From positions 1-64,000 of the forward strand of contig JACPXC010000059.1 of the NCBI GenBank assembly GCA_016196755.1: a stretch of DNA of 64,000 nucleotides, in the 5' to 3' direction. The stretch is from Elusimicrobiota bacterium. GTDB lineage: Bacteria > Elusimicrobiota > Elusimicrobia > UBA1565. Numbering within the stretch: the first letter of the stretch is position 1; the number at the start of each line of letters is the position of its first letter. A model generated the notes under the pieces. It ran no database searches. It was not told the DNA's origin and was given only the letters and a program-made list of their open reading frames with translations. Positions 8,801-16,694 of this stretch are shown one piece after another. A program made the position numbers and the translations under genes.

Positions 8801-10470
8801 CCGTCGTCGCGCTCGAGCCGCCACTCCACGACGGCGGCGACGGCCGCCCCGTCGTAGCCGGCCGCCGCCACGCCGAGCACGAAGGGCTCGCCGGCGGCGA
8901 CCACGGCGCGGTCCTTGGCCAGGCGCAGGTACCAGTCGCCCTGGGTGGCCAGCACCGCCCCCGTGCCGGCCTGCTGGCGCCCGCCCAGGTCGCTGACCCG
9001 GGCCGAGAGCCGGAACTTGAAATCGCGGGCCGACCACCACGAGCCGCCTTCCTCGGCCCTCAGCGGCAGGCGCACGGCCAAGCGTCCCTCCTCGTCGAGC
9101 GTCCCCGTGCCGCGCTCCACCTGGCGGCCGCCGTACTCGTAGCTCTGGGTCTCTTCTTCGTCGGCCAGGGGATCCTCGGGACGCCAGGTCCAGAACGGCG
9201 TGCGGGTCAGCGTCCATTCGACCGCCGCGCCCGCCACCGGCGCCCCGTGGAAGAACGCCGCGCCGATCGTGAAGGCGGCCGCCGCACCCAGCCGCGCGCT
9301 GGGCGACTCCGGCTCGACGGTGACCTTGAACTCCGGCTTGCGGTAGGCCTGCACCTCGAACGGCGCGCCCTCGCTGCGCCCGGCCACCGTCGCCGACAGC
9401 GTCCAGCGCCCCAGCGCCGGCGTCTCGGGCAGGCCCAGCTCCCCGTCGAAGGTCCCCGCCTGGCTCAGCGCGAGCGTCGCCTTGAAGTGCACGCCGCCCT
9501 TAGGGTCCTTGACCGCCACCTCGGCCGAGCCCGCTTCGGCGGCCCAGCCCGGCCCGTCGGCGCGCCGCGCTATCCCCTTGAAGAAGACCTTATGCCCCGG
9601 ACGGTAGACCGGCCGGTCGGTGTAGAGGTAGACCCGCGTCGGCGGGTCCTCGCCGTAAGGCGCGGCGGCGCGCGCGGCCGCGAAGTGCGTCCCCGCGCGA
9701 ACGAGGATGAGCCCCTCCGCCGCGGCCGGACCGCGCCAAAGCCCGTCGCCGTCGCTGCGCCCCGAGGCCAGTTCCGTCCCGCGCGGCCGCTCCGAGCCGC
9801 CCTCGGAGGCGAGCGACCAGACGCGCGCCCCGCGCCAGGGCTTGCCGGTCCGGCGGTCGGCGCAGTAGACCAGCGCCGCGCCCGAGGTGCGCTTGACCTC
9901 GAAGGCCAGGTCGCTGACCAGGACCAAGGTGCGCGCCGAATCGCGCCCCGAGGCGGCTTCGAGCACATAGGCGCCCGGCCCCGGGACCGGGACCGGCACG
10001 TCCTCATAGATCCATTCGCCGCGCGGGAAGCCCCGCCCCCAGGCCGCCACCAAGGGATGCTCGGTGGAGACCGGCACGCCGGCGCCGCCCGAGCGCGGCT
10101 CGAAGGGCGGCACCCATGCCAGGCCCAGCGTCTCGCGCAGGCGCAGGCGGGCCTTGGGGGAGGCCTTGTCGACGAGCTCGCGTGCGAAGCCCTTGCGCTC
10201 CACGGCCGCCGGCGCGGCCGCCGCGGGCACAGCCGCGGGGACCGCCGGCTTGGCCTCGGCCTCATCCTTCATGAAGAAGCGTTCCGGCTCGCTCAACCGG
10301 TAGAGCCGGAAGTGCAGGTGCTTGAAGCCGTAGCCCGACACCCGGACGGTGGGCGTGGAGCCGACGGCGAAGTTCTCGCCCGTGGTGAGGGAAAAATCGG
10401 CCGCTGCGGCCGGCAAGGCCCCAACGGCCATCAGCAGCGGCAAAGCCAGGGTCAGTCGAGGATTTTCCAT
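5863..10470 (-). CDS. Bacterial alpha-2-macroglobulin (YfaS/YfhM family)
   Basis: A 1535-residue exported protein with an N-terminal signal sequence (LPLLMAVGALPAAAADF). A macroglobulin-domain signature YTDRPVYRPGHKVFFKG is at about residue 280. The thioester motif is intact: CVEQ at C1044-Q1047 in YPYGCVEQTMS, followed by an alpha-helical thioester domain (GWGWW, then repeated helices) and a C-terminal receptor-binding-like domain. These proteins trap proteases in the periplasm by covalent capture after cleavage of a bait region. The start overlaps DUF1175 by 19 bases and the stop overlaps the transpeptidase, so one operon is likely. No lipobox is evident, so it is probably soluble. Confidence 0.9.
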   Translation of the reverse strand: MENPRLTLALPLLMAVGALPAAAADFSLTTGENFAVGSTPTVRVSGYGFKHLHFRLYRLSEPERFFMKDEAEAKPAVPAAVPAAAAPAAVERKGFARELVDKASPKARLRLRETLGLAWVPPFEPRSGGAGVPVSTEHPLVAAWGRGFPRGEWIYEDVPVPVPGPGAYVLEAASGRDSARTLVLVSDLAFEVKRTSGAALVYCADRRTGKPWRGARVWSLASEGGSERPRGTELASGRSDGDGLWRGPAAAEGLILVRAGTHFAAARAAAPYGEDPPTRVYLYTDRPVYRPGHKVFFKGIARRADGPGWAAEAGSAEVAVKDPKGGVHFKATLALSQAGTFDGELGLPETPALGRWTLSATVAGRSEGAPFEVQAYRKPEFKVTVEPESPSARLGAAAAFTIGAAFFHGAPVAGAAVEWTLTRTPFWTWRPEDPLADEEETQSYEYGGRQVERGTGTLDEEGRLAVRLPLRAEEGGSWWSARDFKFRLSARVSDLGGRQQAGTGAVLATQGDWYLRLAKDRAVVAAGEPFVLGVAAAGYDGAAVAAVVEWRLERDDGVLGRLAAGPMAGTLTLPKGGAELPLTLSAPGAWRVKVRGRDAAGRAVEATEWLWAAGAGESARAGEGRLVLLTDRRAYKPGETARIVVAGPEGAPVRLTVEGRTVHKSWLARAEADGTVRLPIPEDWAPGVRLSATAFSGGRLHRAGRSLGVSPERSLIKVSVSPDRAEAGPDEDVSFTISAKDWRGEPVDAEVSLGVVDEAVYAVVPELVTPIEDFFHGRRAPRVASSDSTQFWVQGRSRRGGKAALALAEDFEGDDMKAGLAPGRVRKRFEDTMSWTARMPTGPSGSTVLRLHTPDNLTGWRATVRAADARGRVGQGAGRLVTTKKLIVRPQLPRFWVKGDEAELAAVVQNRFPEAKEVRVELALAGPVSLMEGGATRVVSVPARGEVRVAWRVRAAAPGAAKVTVRALSAPESDAVELTVPVKEHGVERIVSVGGRLTDKVAAGLRLPDTADPAGARLELHLAPSAAAALMQSLPALMGYPYGCVEQTMSRFGPTLAASRAFRELKLPTDSLPKDLDKMVGQGVERLVGFQHEDGGWGWWKEDATHPFMSAYALWGLWQAKREGGAVDAAVLERGRVSVERQLEASLAAGKDEDSGGSYGAGSGGPTIRAFMLYVLSHAAADAPTRSLAERMAADTARMKPQARALYALALSKLGMAERARDEARRLMAGAQRAGGTARWEGESFDHGWRADNTQTTAAALRAVLAAAPQDGERGALAAEAVLGLLNARRDSGWASTQDTAAAAYALVDYLKSAPPSGSGASLSAAFNGETRNAELGQGAVPQTLTFKGARTGENRVDLALTGGGEVFYTAALTYHDAGEDLPEEAGRGLRVHRGYEKLVPVRLPHGPGYRAVPAKDLRRGDLVLVTLEVDSDAEREFFMLEDFLPSGFEPAEGLESAELEGLGRDWDGRADARERRDDRVALFVSRLPAGRSVFRTLLRAEAAGRVHALPAVAQLPYAPDLRASSAEARLDVGD

Positions 10471-11255
10471 CGGTAGGCTCCCAGGAAGTACGGGTTCGAC
10501 GCCAACGGCCGCCAGCGCGGGTCGGGGTGCTCGAAGAGCCGCTCGAGCTTCACCGCCTTGACGCGCCCCGGCCGGGCGTCGGAGGGCCCGGTGTGATAGA
10601 CCGCAAGATCGCCGCAGACCAGCATCCCGTGGTCGGGCAGGGACTGCCAGGGATGCTGGTAGAAGAGCAGGTCGCCGTCCTCGAGGACCGTCCGGTCGAG
10701 GCCCTTGGTCAAGCGGCGGGAATTGAGCTCGCGCAGGACCTCGGCGGTGGCGTAGGGTCCGAAGAGGTCGGGGTGGGCCGGGCCGGTCCCGGTCCGGAAG
10801 AGCCTGGTGCCGAGGACGGGGGCGGGATAGCCGAGCCCGGCGTCCCGGCCCGGGTCCCGCGCCGCGCGCGCCCCGCCCCAGCCCGCCGCGTCGCGCCAGC
10901 GCTGGTCGTGGCGCTTGAGCGCCTCGCGGTAGACGATGTTGAGCAGGTCCGCGCAGTCGACGGCCGCGCGGAAGGTGCCCGTGGAGGGCATCCCCCCTTC
11001 GGCCTGGCGCAGCGCCAAGGCGCAGGTCCAGTGCCGGAAGGCGGCACGGTCGCCGTGGGTGGCCAGCTCCGCCGGGTCGGGGAAGCCGTCGCCGTCGCGG
11101 TCCGGGAGCCCCGCCCAGGCCTCGGGCGCCACGTGGGCCGGGGGCCGGGGCTTGGCCGGGGGCCGCCGGAGCCTCAGGCGGTGCATGTCGGCGGCGGCGA
11201 CCGCCGCCAGCCCCACCGCCAGGCCCACCCCCGCCGCCCGCGCTCCCCAGCTCAT
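10452..11255 (-). CDS. DUF1175 family protein (YfaT-like)
   Basis: A 267-residue protein with one N-terminal membrane or signal segment (about residues 5-22). The body matches the DUF1175/YfaT pattern: DCADLLNIVYREALKRHDQRW, GDLLFYQHPWQ, DHGMLV, YHTGPS and a C-terminal NPYFLGAYRWKIL. The Cys followed by two His-containing motifs looks like an NlpC/P60-type papain fold, so a cysteine peptidase or amidase role is plausible but is inference. An extra DRDGDGFPDPAE motif (about residues 51-62) resembles a calcium-binding thrombospondin-3/dockerin loop. In E. coli yfaT lies next to yfaS; the same pairing here supports the assignment. Confidence 0.85.
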   Translation of the reverse strand: MSWGARAAGVGLAVGLAAVAAADMHRLRLRRPPAKPRPPAHVAPEAWAGLPDRDGDGFPDPAELATHGDRAAFRHWTCALALRQAEGGMPSTGTFRAAVDCADLLNIVYREALKRHDQRWRDAAGWGGARAARDPGRDAGLGYPAPVLGTRLFRTGTGPAHPDLFGPYATAEVLRELNSRRLTKGLDRTVLEDGDLLFYQHPWQSLPDHGMLVCGDLAVYHTGPSDARPGRVKAVKLERLFEHPDPRWRPLASNPYFLGAYRWKILD

Positions 11256-11318
11256 CCTGGGGATACGCCCGGCCGAGCGCTATTCTTTCAACTTCGGCCG
11301 AACGTCGTCATTACGCTT

Positions 11319-11516
11319 TCAGTTGACGGCGACGCAGACGCCGCGCTTCGAGCCGCGGGGCAGACAGACCGACCACTGGCCGTTCATGTAGACGGGGACG
11401 CCCTTGGCGGTGCCGTTGGTGATCTGCCGCGCCCAGCGCTTGCGCATCGCCATCGAGGGGGTCGTCATCTCCACGCCGCTCTCGTCCCGGTTCTCGTCGA
11501 TCTTGCTCATGTTCAT
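11319..11516 (-). CDS. Small 65-residue protein, unknown
   Basis: A 65-residue protein beginning MNMSKIDENRD. Its strongest support is a near-perfect GGAGGTGG six bases before the ATG at 11516. The C-terminal half is basic with two cysteines (VCLPRG, GVCVAVN). There is no signal peptide or membrane segment. It diverges from the AraC regulator, from which it is separated by 188 bases containing several short palindromes, so it may be controlled by that regulator. No family recognised. Confidence 0.65.
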   Translation of the reverse strand: MNMSKIDENRDESGVEMTTPSMAMRKRWARQITNGTAKGVPVYMNGQWSVCLPRGSKRGVCVAVN

Positions 11517-11704
11517 AAACCACCTCCAAGTGGTCCGTCTTCCTTCCCCCCTAGTCTAGCCGCGCAGTCGAAAAAGATATTGGACGAATCGGACAATCGA
11601 CGAGAAAATTCTCGAGTAGGCCCTAGGACCTAGTTTTAGCATGGGTCTTGGGCCATGTGTAGATTCCGGGTCCCCCCCTATCCTTTACGTAGAGGAACGA
11701 GATC
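11517..11704. promoter_or_regulatory. Divergent intergenic region between small protein and AraC regulator
   Basis: Contains a 6-2-6 hairpin CGAGAA-AA-TTCTCG near 11610 and CCTAGG/CTAGG repeats just downstream. A TATCCT box near 11681 probably serves the AraC gene, whose weak Shine-Dalgarno-like GAGG lies near 11692. The AT-richer composition contrasts with the neighbours and fits a regulator-bound segment. Confidence 0.4.
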
Positions 11705-12574
11705 ATGGGAATGAAACGCTACACCATACCGGTGCACGAGGCGCTCAAGCCCTACCTCCGCTACTGCGCGGTGAAGACCACCACGGTGGAAAAAGACGAG
11801 AGTATCGTCGAAAGCAGCACCCAGGCCGACATCTGGCCCTCCCTGGTGGTCCTCCGCGGGCCGGCCATCAAGATGACCGACGCCGGAGGGAAGCTGGTCC
11901 CCGTGCCCCGCGTCACCTTTATGGGCGCCTCCGAGATTTCAGGCGCCTACGAGGTCCCGGACGGCTCCCAGCTCATCGGCTTCAATTTCCACCCCGGCAA
12001 GGCCCATCCTTTCTTCGGGTCCTCTTTGGCCGAGTTCACCAACAAGATCGTCCCCCTCCACGACGCCTGGGGCAAGGAAGGCGCCCTATATGAGGAGCGC
12101 ATCGAGGCGGCCGAGTCCCCCTTGGCGGTCAAGAAGATCGTGGAGGAGGCGCTCCTGCACCGGCTCGCCGAGTTCCACGGCTTCCCGGACGCCCTGCCCG
12201 AGCCGCTGGGCGCGGCGATAGGCTCGAGCGGCTCCACCACGGTCGGGGAACTCGCCGCCCAGGGCGGCTGCAGCGAGCGGCACTTGAAGCGCCTCTTCGA
12301 CCAGTGGGTGGGCCTCTCGCCCAAGATCTTCAGCCGCATCGTGCGGTTCCAGGCCCTGGTCGAGGCGCTGACCCCGGCGGTCGAGCCCGATTGGGCCGGC
12401 CTGGCCTTCGAGCAGGGCTATTTCGACCAGTCGCACCTCATCCGCGATTTCAAGGACTTCGCGGGGACCTCGCCGGAGCGCTTCTACGACGGCGCGATGC
12501 GTCCGGCGACCTCCGACGCGGCGGCATGGAAGCACATGCAGCCCGAAGGGCTGAGCCTCACGCCGGCGCGCTAG
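11705..12574 (+). CDS. AraC-family transcriptional regulator
   Basis: A 289-residue regulator. The N-terminal 150 residues are a beta-rich sensory domain of the DUF6597 type often found in AraC proteins. The C-terminal 110 residues form the double helix-turn-helix: VGELAAQGGCSERHLKRLFDQWVGLSPKIFSRIVRF, then LAFEQGYFDQSHLIRDFKDFAGTSPERFY, the classic AraC signature. The start at 11705 has a GAGG-type Shine-Dalgarno; an ATG two codons later is an alternative. The ligand is unknown; the divergent small gene at 11516 is the nearest candidate target. It ends one base before the convergent gene at 12576. Confidence 0.88.
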   Translation: MGMKRYTIPVHEALKPYLRYCAVKTTTVEKDESIVESSTQADIWPSLVVLRGPAIKMTDAGGKLVPVPRVTFMGASEISGAYEVPDGSQLIGFNFHPGKAHPFFGSSLAEFTNKIVPLHDAWGKEGALYEERIEAAESPLAVKKIVEEALLHRLAEFHGFPDALPEPLGAAIGSSGSTTVGELAAQGGCSERHLKRLFDQWVGLSPKIFSRIVRFQALVEALTPAVEPDWAGLAFEQGYFDQSHLIRDFKDFAGTSPERFYDGAMRPATSDAAAWKHMQPEGLSLTPAR

Positions 12575-12575
12575 C

Positions 12576-14033
12576 CTACTCCACCATCCTCAGCAACGCC
12601 CCCGCCGGCGTGCGGTCGAAGGCGCGCGCCGCGGCCTGCGAGGGACCCAGCGCCGACGACCGCCCGACGCTCCCGGCCAGCGGCTCGGCGCGCACCGAGC
12701 TCCCTTCCAAGGCAAACGAGCGCGTCCCGTCGGTGGCCAGGCGCGGCCAACGTCCCTCCACGCCCAGCGCCTTCCAGCGCCCGGCCACCCCGCCCGAGAG
12801 CTCGTAGAGCGCCGCCGAGTTGCGCGCGCCGCGGGCCAGCAGCACGTAGCGCCCGCCCTCGGCCGAGAGCGACATCGGCCGGCCCGGCGGCGGCGGCACG
12901 CGCAGGACCGACCAGCCGCCGCGCGAGCTCAGGCGCAGGAGCGCCCCCGACTCGGTGTAGACGTGCAGCGCCCCGTCGCCGGCCGCGACGAGCAGCGGCG
13001 CGCCGGCCTCGACCGGCGGGTACTCCGAGCGGGTCACCTCCCCGTCGGACGCGATCCAGACCAGGCGCGCCCCCAGCGCGTCGACTGCCACGGTCGACTC
13101 GCCGTCGAGCGCATAATCGGCCACGAAGACGGTCTCGCGCGACGGCGCCCCGACGGCCACGGCGTCGGCGGTCCCGCGCGTCACGCGCCAGAGCCGGTCG
13201 CCCTCCGGGCGGATCTCCAGGGCCAGGACGCCGCCGGGCACCTTGCTCACCCGACCGAGGCGCAGGCCGGGCGGCAAGGACACCCGCTCCCAGCTGCCGC
13301 CCGCGCCGGCGTAGAACAAGTCGCCGGTGCGGTTGCGGGCGAAGCAGCCGCCCGCGCCGTCGACGCCGACGATGGCGCGCGGCGAGAGGCCCGCGGCGCG
13401 GTAGAGCGCCAGCGGGCGCAGGAAACCGTGCCAGGCCGTGCCGGCCGCGAGGGCGAGCACGCCGGGCAGGAGAGCCGGCCCGACGCGGGCGGCGAACTTC
13501 GCGGGAGGCCAGGCCAGCGCCGCGAGCAGGACGGCAGCCATGGCCGCGCACGGCGCCGTGGCCGCCAGCCCCAAGGTCGGCCCCAAACGGTCGAAGAGCC
13601 AGACAGGGACGTAGAAGCCGGCCGCGACGAGCGCCCCGGCGGCGGCCAAGGCATAGGCGAGGTGGACGCCGACCGAGAGCCCGAGCAGGGTGAGCGAACC
13701 CGCCGCACCCAGACCGAGTCCCAGCGCCGCCGCACCCACGGGCCCCAGCGAGCCGGACAGGGCCGCCGAGAGCAGCAGGGCTATGCCGAAGGACGCTGCC
13801 ATCGCCCGCGCCAGCTTCTCGCGCCGGACGCTGACACGCCAGGACAGCGGCAGCCAGAGGAGGTAGGACCCGGCTTGGAGCATGACTCCCGCGGCCGCCG
13901 CACCCACGAGGCCCGCCGCAAAAGGCGTCAGGGCGATTCCCCAGCCCGCCGCCCAATCAGAAAGCCCCCGGCCGTGGAGCCAGCCCCCGGCCAGGAGCAG
14001 CATCCACATCCACGACCGCCGCGCCTTTCCCAT
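12576..14033 (-). CDS. Integral membrane protein with C-terminal beta-propeller-like region
   Basis: A 485-residue protein. The first about 215 residues contain six or more hydrophobic Ala/Leu/Gly-rich segments. The remaining about 270 residues are soluble, with repeated short beta motifs (GGCFARNRTGDLFY, GDRLWRV, DGALHVYTESGALLRLS, GGRYVLL), like degenerate propeller blades reporting a measured value. No family is recognised, and sensing or transport cannot be separated. The start ATG follows GTATCAGGGGC without a Shine-Dalgarno. The upstream gene at 14066 runs the same way with a 32-base gap, so the two may be cotranscribed. Confidence 0.65.
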   Translation of the reverse strand: MGKARRSWMWMLLLAGGWLHGRGLSDWAAGWGIALTPFAAGLVGAAAAGVMLQAGSYLLWLPLSWRVSVRREKLARAMAASFGIALLLSAALSGSLGPVGAAALGLGLGAAGSLTLLGLSVGVHLAYALAAAGALVAAGFYVPVWLFDRLGPTLGLAATAPCAAMAAVLLAALAWPPAKFAARVGPALLPGVLALAAGTAWHGFLRPLALYRAAGLSPRAIVGVDGAGGCFARNRTGDLFYAGAGGSWERVSLPPGLRLGRVSKVPGGVLALEIRPEGDRLWRVTRGTADAVAVGAPSRETVFVADYALDGESTVAVDALGARLVWIASDGEVTRSEYPPVEAGAPLLVAAGDGALHVYTESGALLRLSSRGGWSVLRVPPPPGRPMSLSAEGGRYVLLARGARNSAALYELSGGVAGRWKALGVEGRWPRLATDGTRSFALEGSSVRAEPLAGSVGRSSALGPSQAAARAFDRTPAGALLRMVE

Positions 14034-14065
14034 GCCCCTGATACGCCCGGGCGGGGCGCGGTCTT

Positions 14066-15073
14066 TCAGTCCGGCAATTCGAGCCAGACCGCCGCGCGGC
14101 CGGTGGCGACGGTGAAGAACGGGGCCGGAGAGCCCGGCTTGTAGACCTTGGGCTTGGCGCCCGAGTACTCCTCGGTGACGAGCAGGTGCTCGTCCCAGGG
14201 CGAGACGGAGAGCTGGCCGGCGGGGACGCCCTCGAGGCGGGTGGGCGTCTTGCAGCCCTTGGGGCAGTAGGAGACCGGGCCCTGGGCGTGGGCGGTGTCG
14301 CCGCGCACCACGCGGAAGAACACCGTTCCCTTGCCGGCCGCGAACCAGCCCAGCTCCTCATCGTCCTTGAGGGTCTTCTGCACCGCCGCGGCCGCGGCCT
14401 TGTCGGTCTTGCGCAGGGGCTCCGTGCAATCGCCGGCCGCGCAGGTGGCCGACTCGAGCGTGCGCTTGAGCGACACGAGTCCGGTCGCCGCGTCCTGGTC
14501 CTCGGAGAGGTCCTCGGGGATGACCGAGAGCCCCGGCGTGTCGCCGGCCGCGGTCTTGGTGGGGAACACGCCGAGCCGCGTCCAGCCGCCGTCGGCGTCG
14601 AGCTCCTCGACGACGGCCACGGCCGGCTCGCCCCACTCGGGCAGGCCGGCGGCGGGGGCCTTGTAGCTGACGCCCTCGAATCGGAACAGCATGGCGTCGG
14701 ACGGACCGGTCACGGCCGAGGGCGCCAGGACGACCAGGCGCGCGGAGCGCGGGCGCAGGCTGCCGGCGCTCAGCCACAGGCTCAGGCCCTCGTCCTCGGA
14801 GCCCGGCAGGGCGGCCAGGCGGATGATCCGTTTTTCGGGGCCCCAGACCCGCTCGCAGAGCGCCGCGCCGCAGGTGAAGATGCTGCGCTTGGCGGCCATG
14901 TCGAAGAGGATCTCGGCGGGACAGACCTCGGAGCGGGCCAGCTCCTCGTCCCCGGCTCGCTCGGTCCAGCGCATCCAGCGGCAGAAGCCCTTGTCGGGCT
15001 CGAGGTAGAACAGCGTCCCCGCCGCGCGGACGGGGGCGGCTGACAGAAGGACGAGGATCATGGCGCTCAGCAT
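14066..15073 (-). CDS. Exported protein of unknown function
   Basis: A 335-residue protein starting MLSAMILVLLSAAPVRAAG, a clear signal peptide cleaved after VRAA. The mature part has several cysteines, many in pairs suited to disulfides (CAAGDC, CPKGCK), and ends in beta-rich sequence. The open frame continues upstream into the tRNA-Ser gene, but those codons are tRNA sequence, so the start is placed at 15073 (or 15061), only 8 bases past the tRNA. There is no Shine-Dalgarno. It may be expressed by read-through from the tRNA promoter. Confidence 0.65.
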   Translation of the reverse strand: MLSAMILVLLSAAPVRAAGTLFYLEPDKGFCRWMRWTERAGDEELARSEVCPAEILFDMAAKRSIFTCGAALCERVWGPEKRIIRLAALPGSEDEGLSLWLSAGSLRPRSARLVVLAPSAVTGPSDAMLFRFEGVSYKAPAAGLPEWGEPAVAVVEELDADGGWTRLGVFPTKTAAGDTPGLSVIPEDLSEDQDAATGLVSLKRTLESATCAAGDCTEPLRKTDKAAAAAVQKTLKDDEELGWFAAGKGTVFFRVVRGDTAHAQGPVSYCPKGCKTPTRLEGVPAGQLSVSPWDEHLLVTEEYSGAKPKVYKPGSPAPFFTVATGRAAVWLELPD

Positions 15074-15081
15074 CAGAAGCT

Positions 15082-15168
15082 CGGAGGGGGTGGGATTCGA
15101 ACCCACGAGACGGTTTCCCGTCTAACGCTTTTCAAGAGCGTCGCCTTAAACCGCTCGGCCACCCCTCC
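15082..15168 (-). tRNA. tRNA-Ser (UGA)
   Basis: A class II tRNA. The acceptor stem GGAGGGG (15168-15162) pairs with CCCCTCC (15089-15083), with discriminator G at 15082. The anticodon stem ACGCT/AGCGT encloses loop CTTGAAA, giving anticodon UGA. A variable arm (GACGGGAAACCGTC) and T-loop TTCGAAT are present. The CCA end is not encoded. Confidence 0.95.
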
Positions 15169-15188
15169 TCAATCGGGAGTATAGCGGC

Positions 15189-16694
15189 CTAGGCGCTTGA
15201 CGGCCAGCCGCCGATGCCCGCCCAGGAGCGCTGGGGGGTGTAGCCGTAGACCTCGCGCAGGGGTTTGAACAGGCCCGGACCGGCGCTGACCTCGATGTCG
15301 TCGGACGTGAACTGGCTCGGGTGCTCATAGCCGCAGGCGTGGGTCACGGCCAACAGCTCGTTGCGGAACGACTGGCAGTAGCGCATGAAGCGCGCGGCGG
15401 CCAGCTCGGGCTTGAGGCCGCGCTGGAGCCAGGCGTTGTGGGTGGCCACCCCGGTCGGGCAGAAATCCGTGTGGCAGCGCTGGGCTTGGATGCAGCCGAT
15501 CGCTATCATCGCCTCGCGGGCGACGTTGATGAGGTCGGCCCCGAGGCTGAAGGCCACGACGGCGCGGTCCGGAAAGCCCAACTTCGCCGAGCCGATCCAG
15601 ACCACCCGCTCGGCGGCCTTCGCGTCGACGAAGATCTTGTAGACCCGGGTGAACCCCACGCGGAACGGCAGCGACACGTGGTCGGCGAAGGTCATCGGCG
15701 CCGCACCCGTGCCGCCCTCCCCTCCGTCGATCGTGATCCAATCCGGGCCGCGGCCGGTCTCGACCATCGCGGCGGCGAGCTCCTTCCAGAAGCCCTCCTG
15801 GCCCACGGCCGACTTGATGCCGACCGGAAGGCCCGTGGCTTCGGCGATGCGCTCGACGAAGTCGATGAGGCCGCGCACGTCCTTGAACGCCGCGTGGCCG
15901 TTGGGGCTGACGCAGTCGCGCCCCTCCTTGACCCCACGGATGCCCGCTATCTCCGCCGTGACTTTTCGGCCGGGCAGCACGCCTCCCTTGCCGGGTTTGG
16001 CGCCCTGGGAGAGCTTGACCTCGATGCCGCGCACGGTAGGACAGGTCGCCACGGTCTCGAGCAGCTTCTCCATCGAGAAGCCTCCCTCCTCCGCGCGGCT
16101 GCCGAAGTAGCCGGTGCCGATCTGATAGATGACGTCGGCCCCATGGCGGTGGTGCGGGGCCAGCCCCCCCTCGCCGGTGTTGTGCCAGCAGCCGGCGAGC
16201 TTGGCGCCCTTGTTCATCGCGATCACGGCCGGCGCCGAGAGCGAGCCGAAGCTCATCGCCGATATGTTCACGATCGAGGCCGGCCGCCAGGCCTTCTTGC
16301 GGCCGCGGACCTCGCCCAGGACCTTCGCGCAGGGCAAGGCAAGGGCCTTGTCGTGCACCGAAGCCGTGAAGCTGACCTCGCCGTGAGGGAAGGCCGAGTG
16401 CTTGATGATCGGGTAGCCGATCTGGAGCACGTTGTCGTCGGTGCCGAAGCCGAAGTAGTTGTTGCCGCCCTTGGCCGAGCGGTCGATCCAGTCGCGGTCG
16501 TCGCGGTTGAAAGGGAACTCCTCATGGTTGGCGGCGACGATGTACTGGCGCAGCTCGGGTCCGATCTCGATGAGCAGGTAGCGCAGGTGGCCGATGATGG
16601 GGAAGTTGCGGATGATGTTGTCGTCCGAGAGCCAGCGGTCGCGCGCGGCGAGGAGGAGCAGGGCGGCGGCGAGCGCCGCAAGGGCGACGATCAT
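15189..16694 (-). CDS. FMN-binding glutamate synthase-like protein, membrane-anchored
   Basis: A 501-residue protein with an N-terminal transmembrane anchor (about residues 2-18) followed by a glutamate-synthase (GltS) FMN-barrel domain. Visible hallmarks are SAMSFGSLSAPAV, HNTGEGGLAPHH, GIEVKLSQGAKPGKGG, DGGEGGTGAAP and the cysteine motif CIQAQRCHTDFCPTGVAT that holds an Fe-S cluster in the family. It lacks the amidotransferase domain, so it is not a complete glutamate synthase; a GOGAT-like oxidoreductase using ferredoxin or quinone is likely. The start overlaps the upstream lipoprotein stop (ATGA), so translation is coupled. Confidence 0.88.
   Translation of the reverse strand: MIVALAALAAALLLLAARDRWLSDDNIIRNFPIIGHLRYLLIEIGPELRQYIVAANHEEFPFNRDDRDWIDRSAKGGNNYFGFGTDDNVLQIGYPIIKHSAFPHGEVSFTASVHDKALALPCAKVLGEVRGRKKAWRPASIVNISAMSFGSLSAPAVIAMNKGAKLAGCWHNTGEGGLAPHHRHGADVIYQIGTGYFGSRAEEGGFSMEKLLETVATCPTVRGIEVKLSQGAKPGKGGVLPGRKVTAEIAGIRGVKEGRDCVSPNGHAAFKDVRGLIDFVERIAEATGLPVGIKSAVGQEGFWKELAAAMVETGRGPDWITIDGGEGGTGAAPMTFADHVSLPFRVGFTRVYKIFVDAKAAERVVWIGSAKLGFPDRAVVAFSLGADLINVAREAMIAIGCIQAQRCHTDFCPTGVATHNAWLQRGLKPELAAARFMRYCQSFRNELLAVTHACGYEHPSQFTSDDIEVSAGPGLFKPLREVYGYTPQRSWAGIGGWPSSA

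Noticed and set aside
6730-10476. 1248-codon open frame on the plus strand
   Set aside because: It lies antisense to the alpha-2-macroglobulin, is Arg/Gly/Ala/Pro-rich with no domain, and is expected from the very GC-rich codon usage of the real gene.
15074-15106. Upstream extension of the exported-protein gene into tRNA-Ser
   Set aside because: The added codons are tRNA sequence, and a signal peptide begins at 15073.
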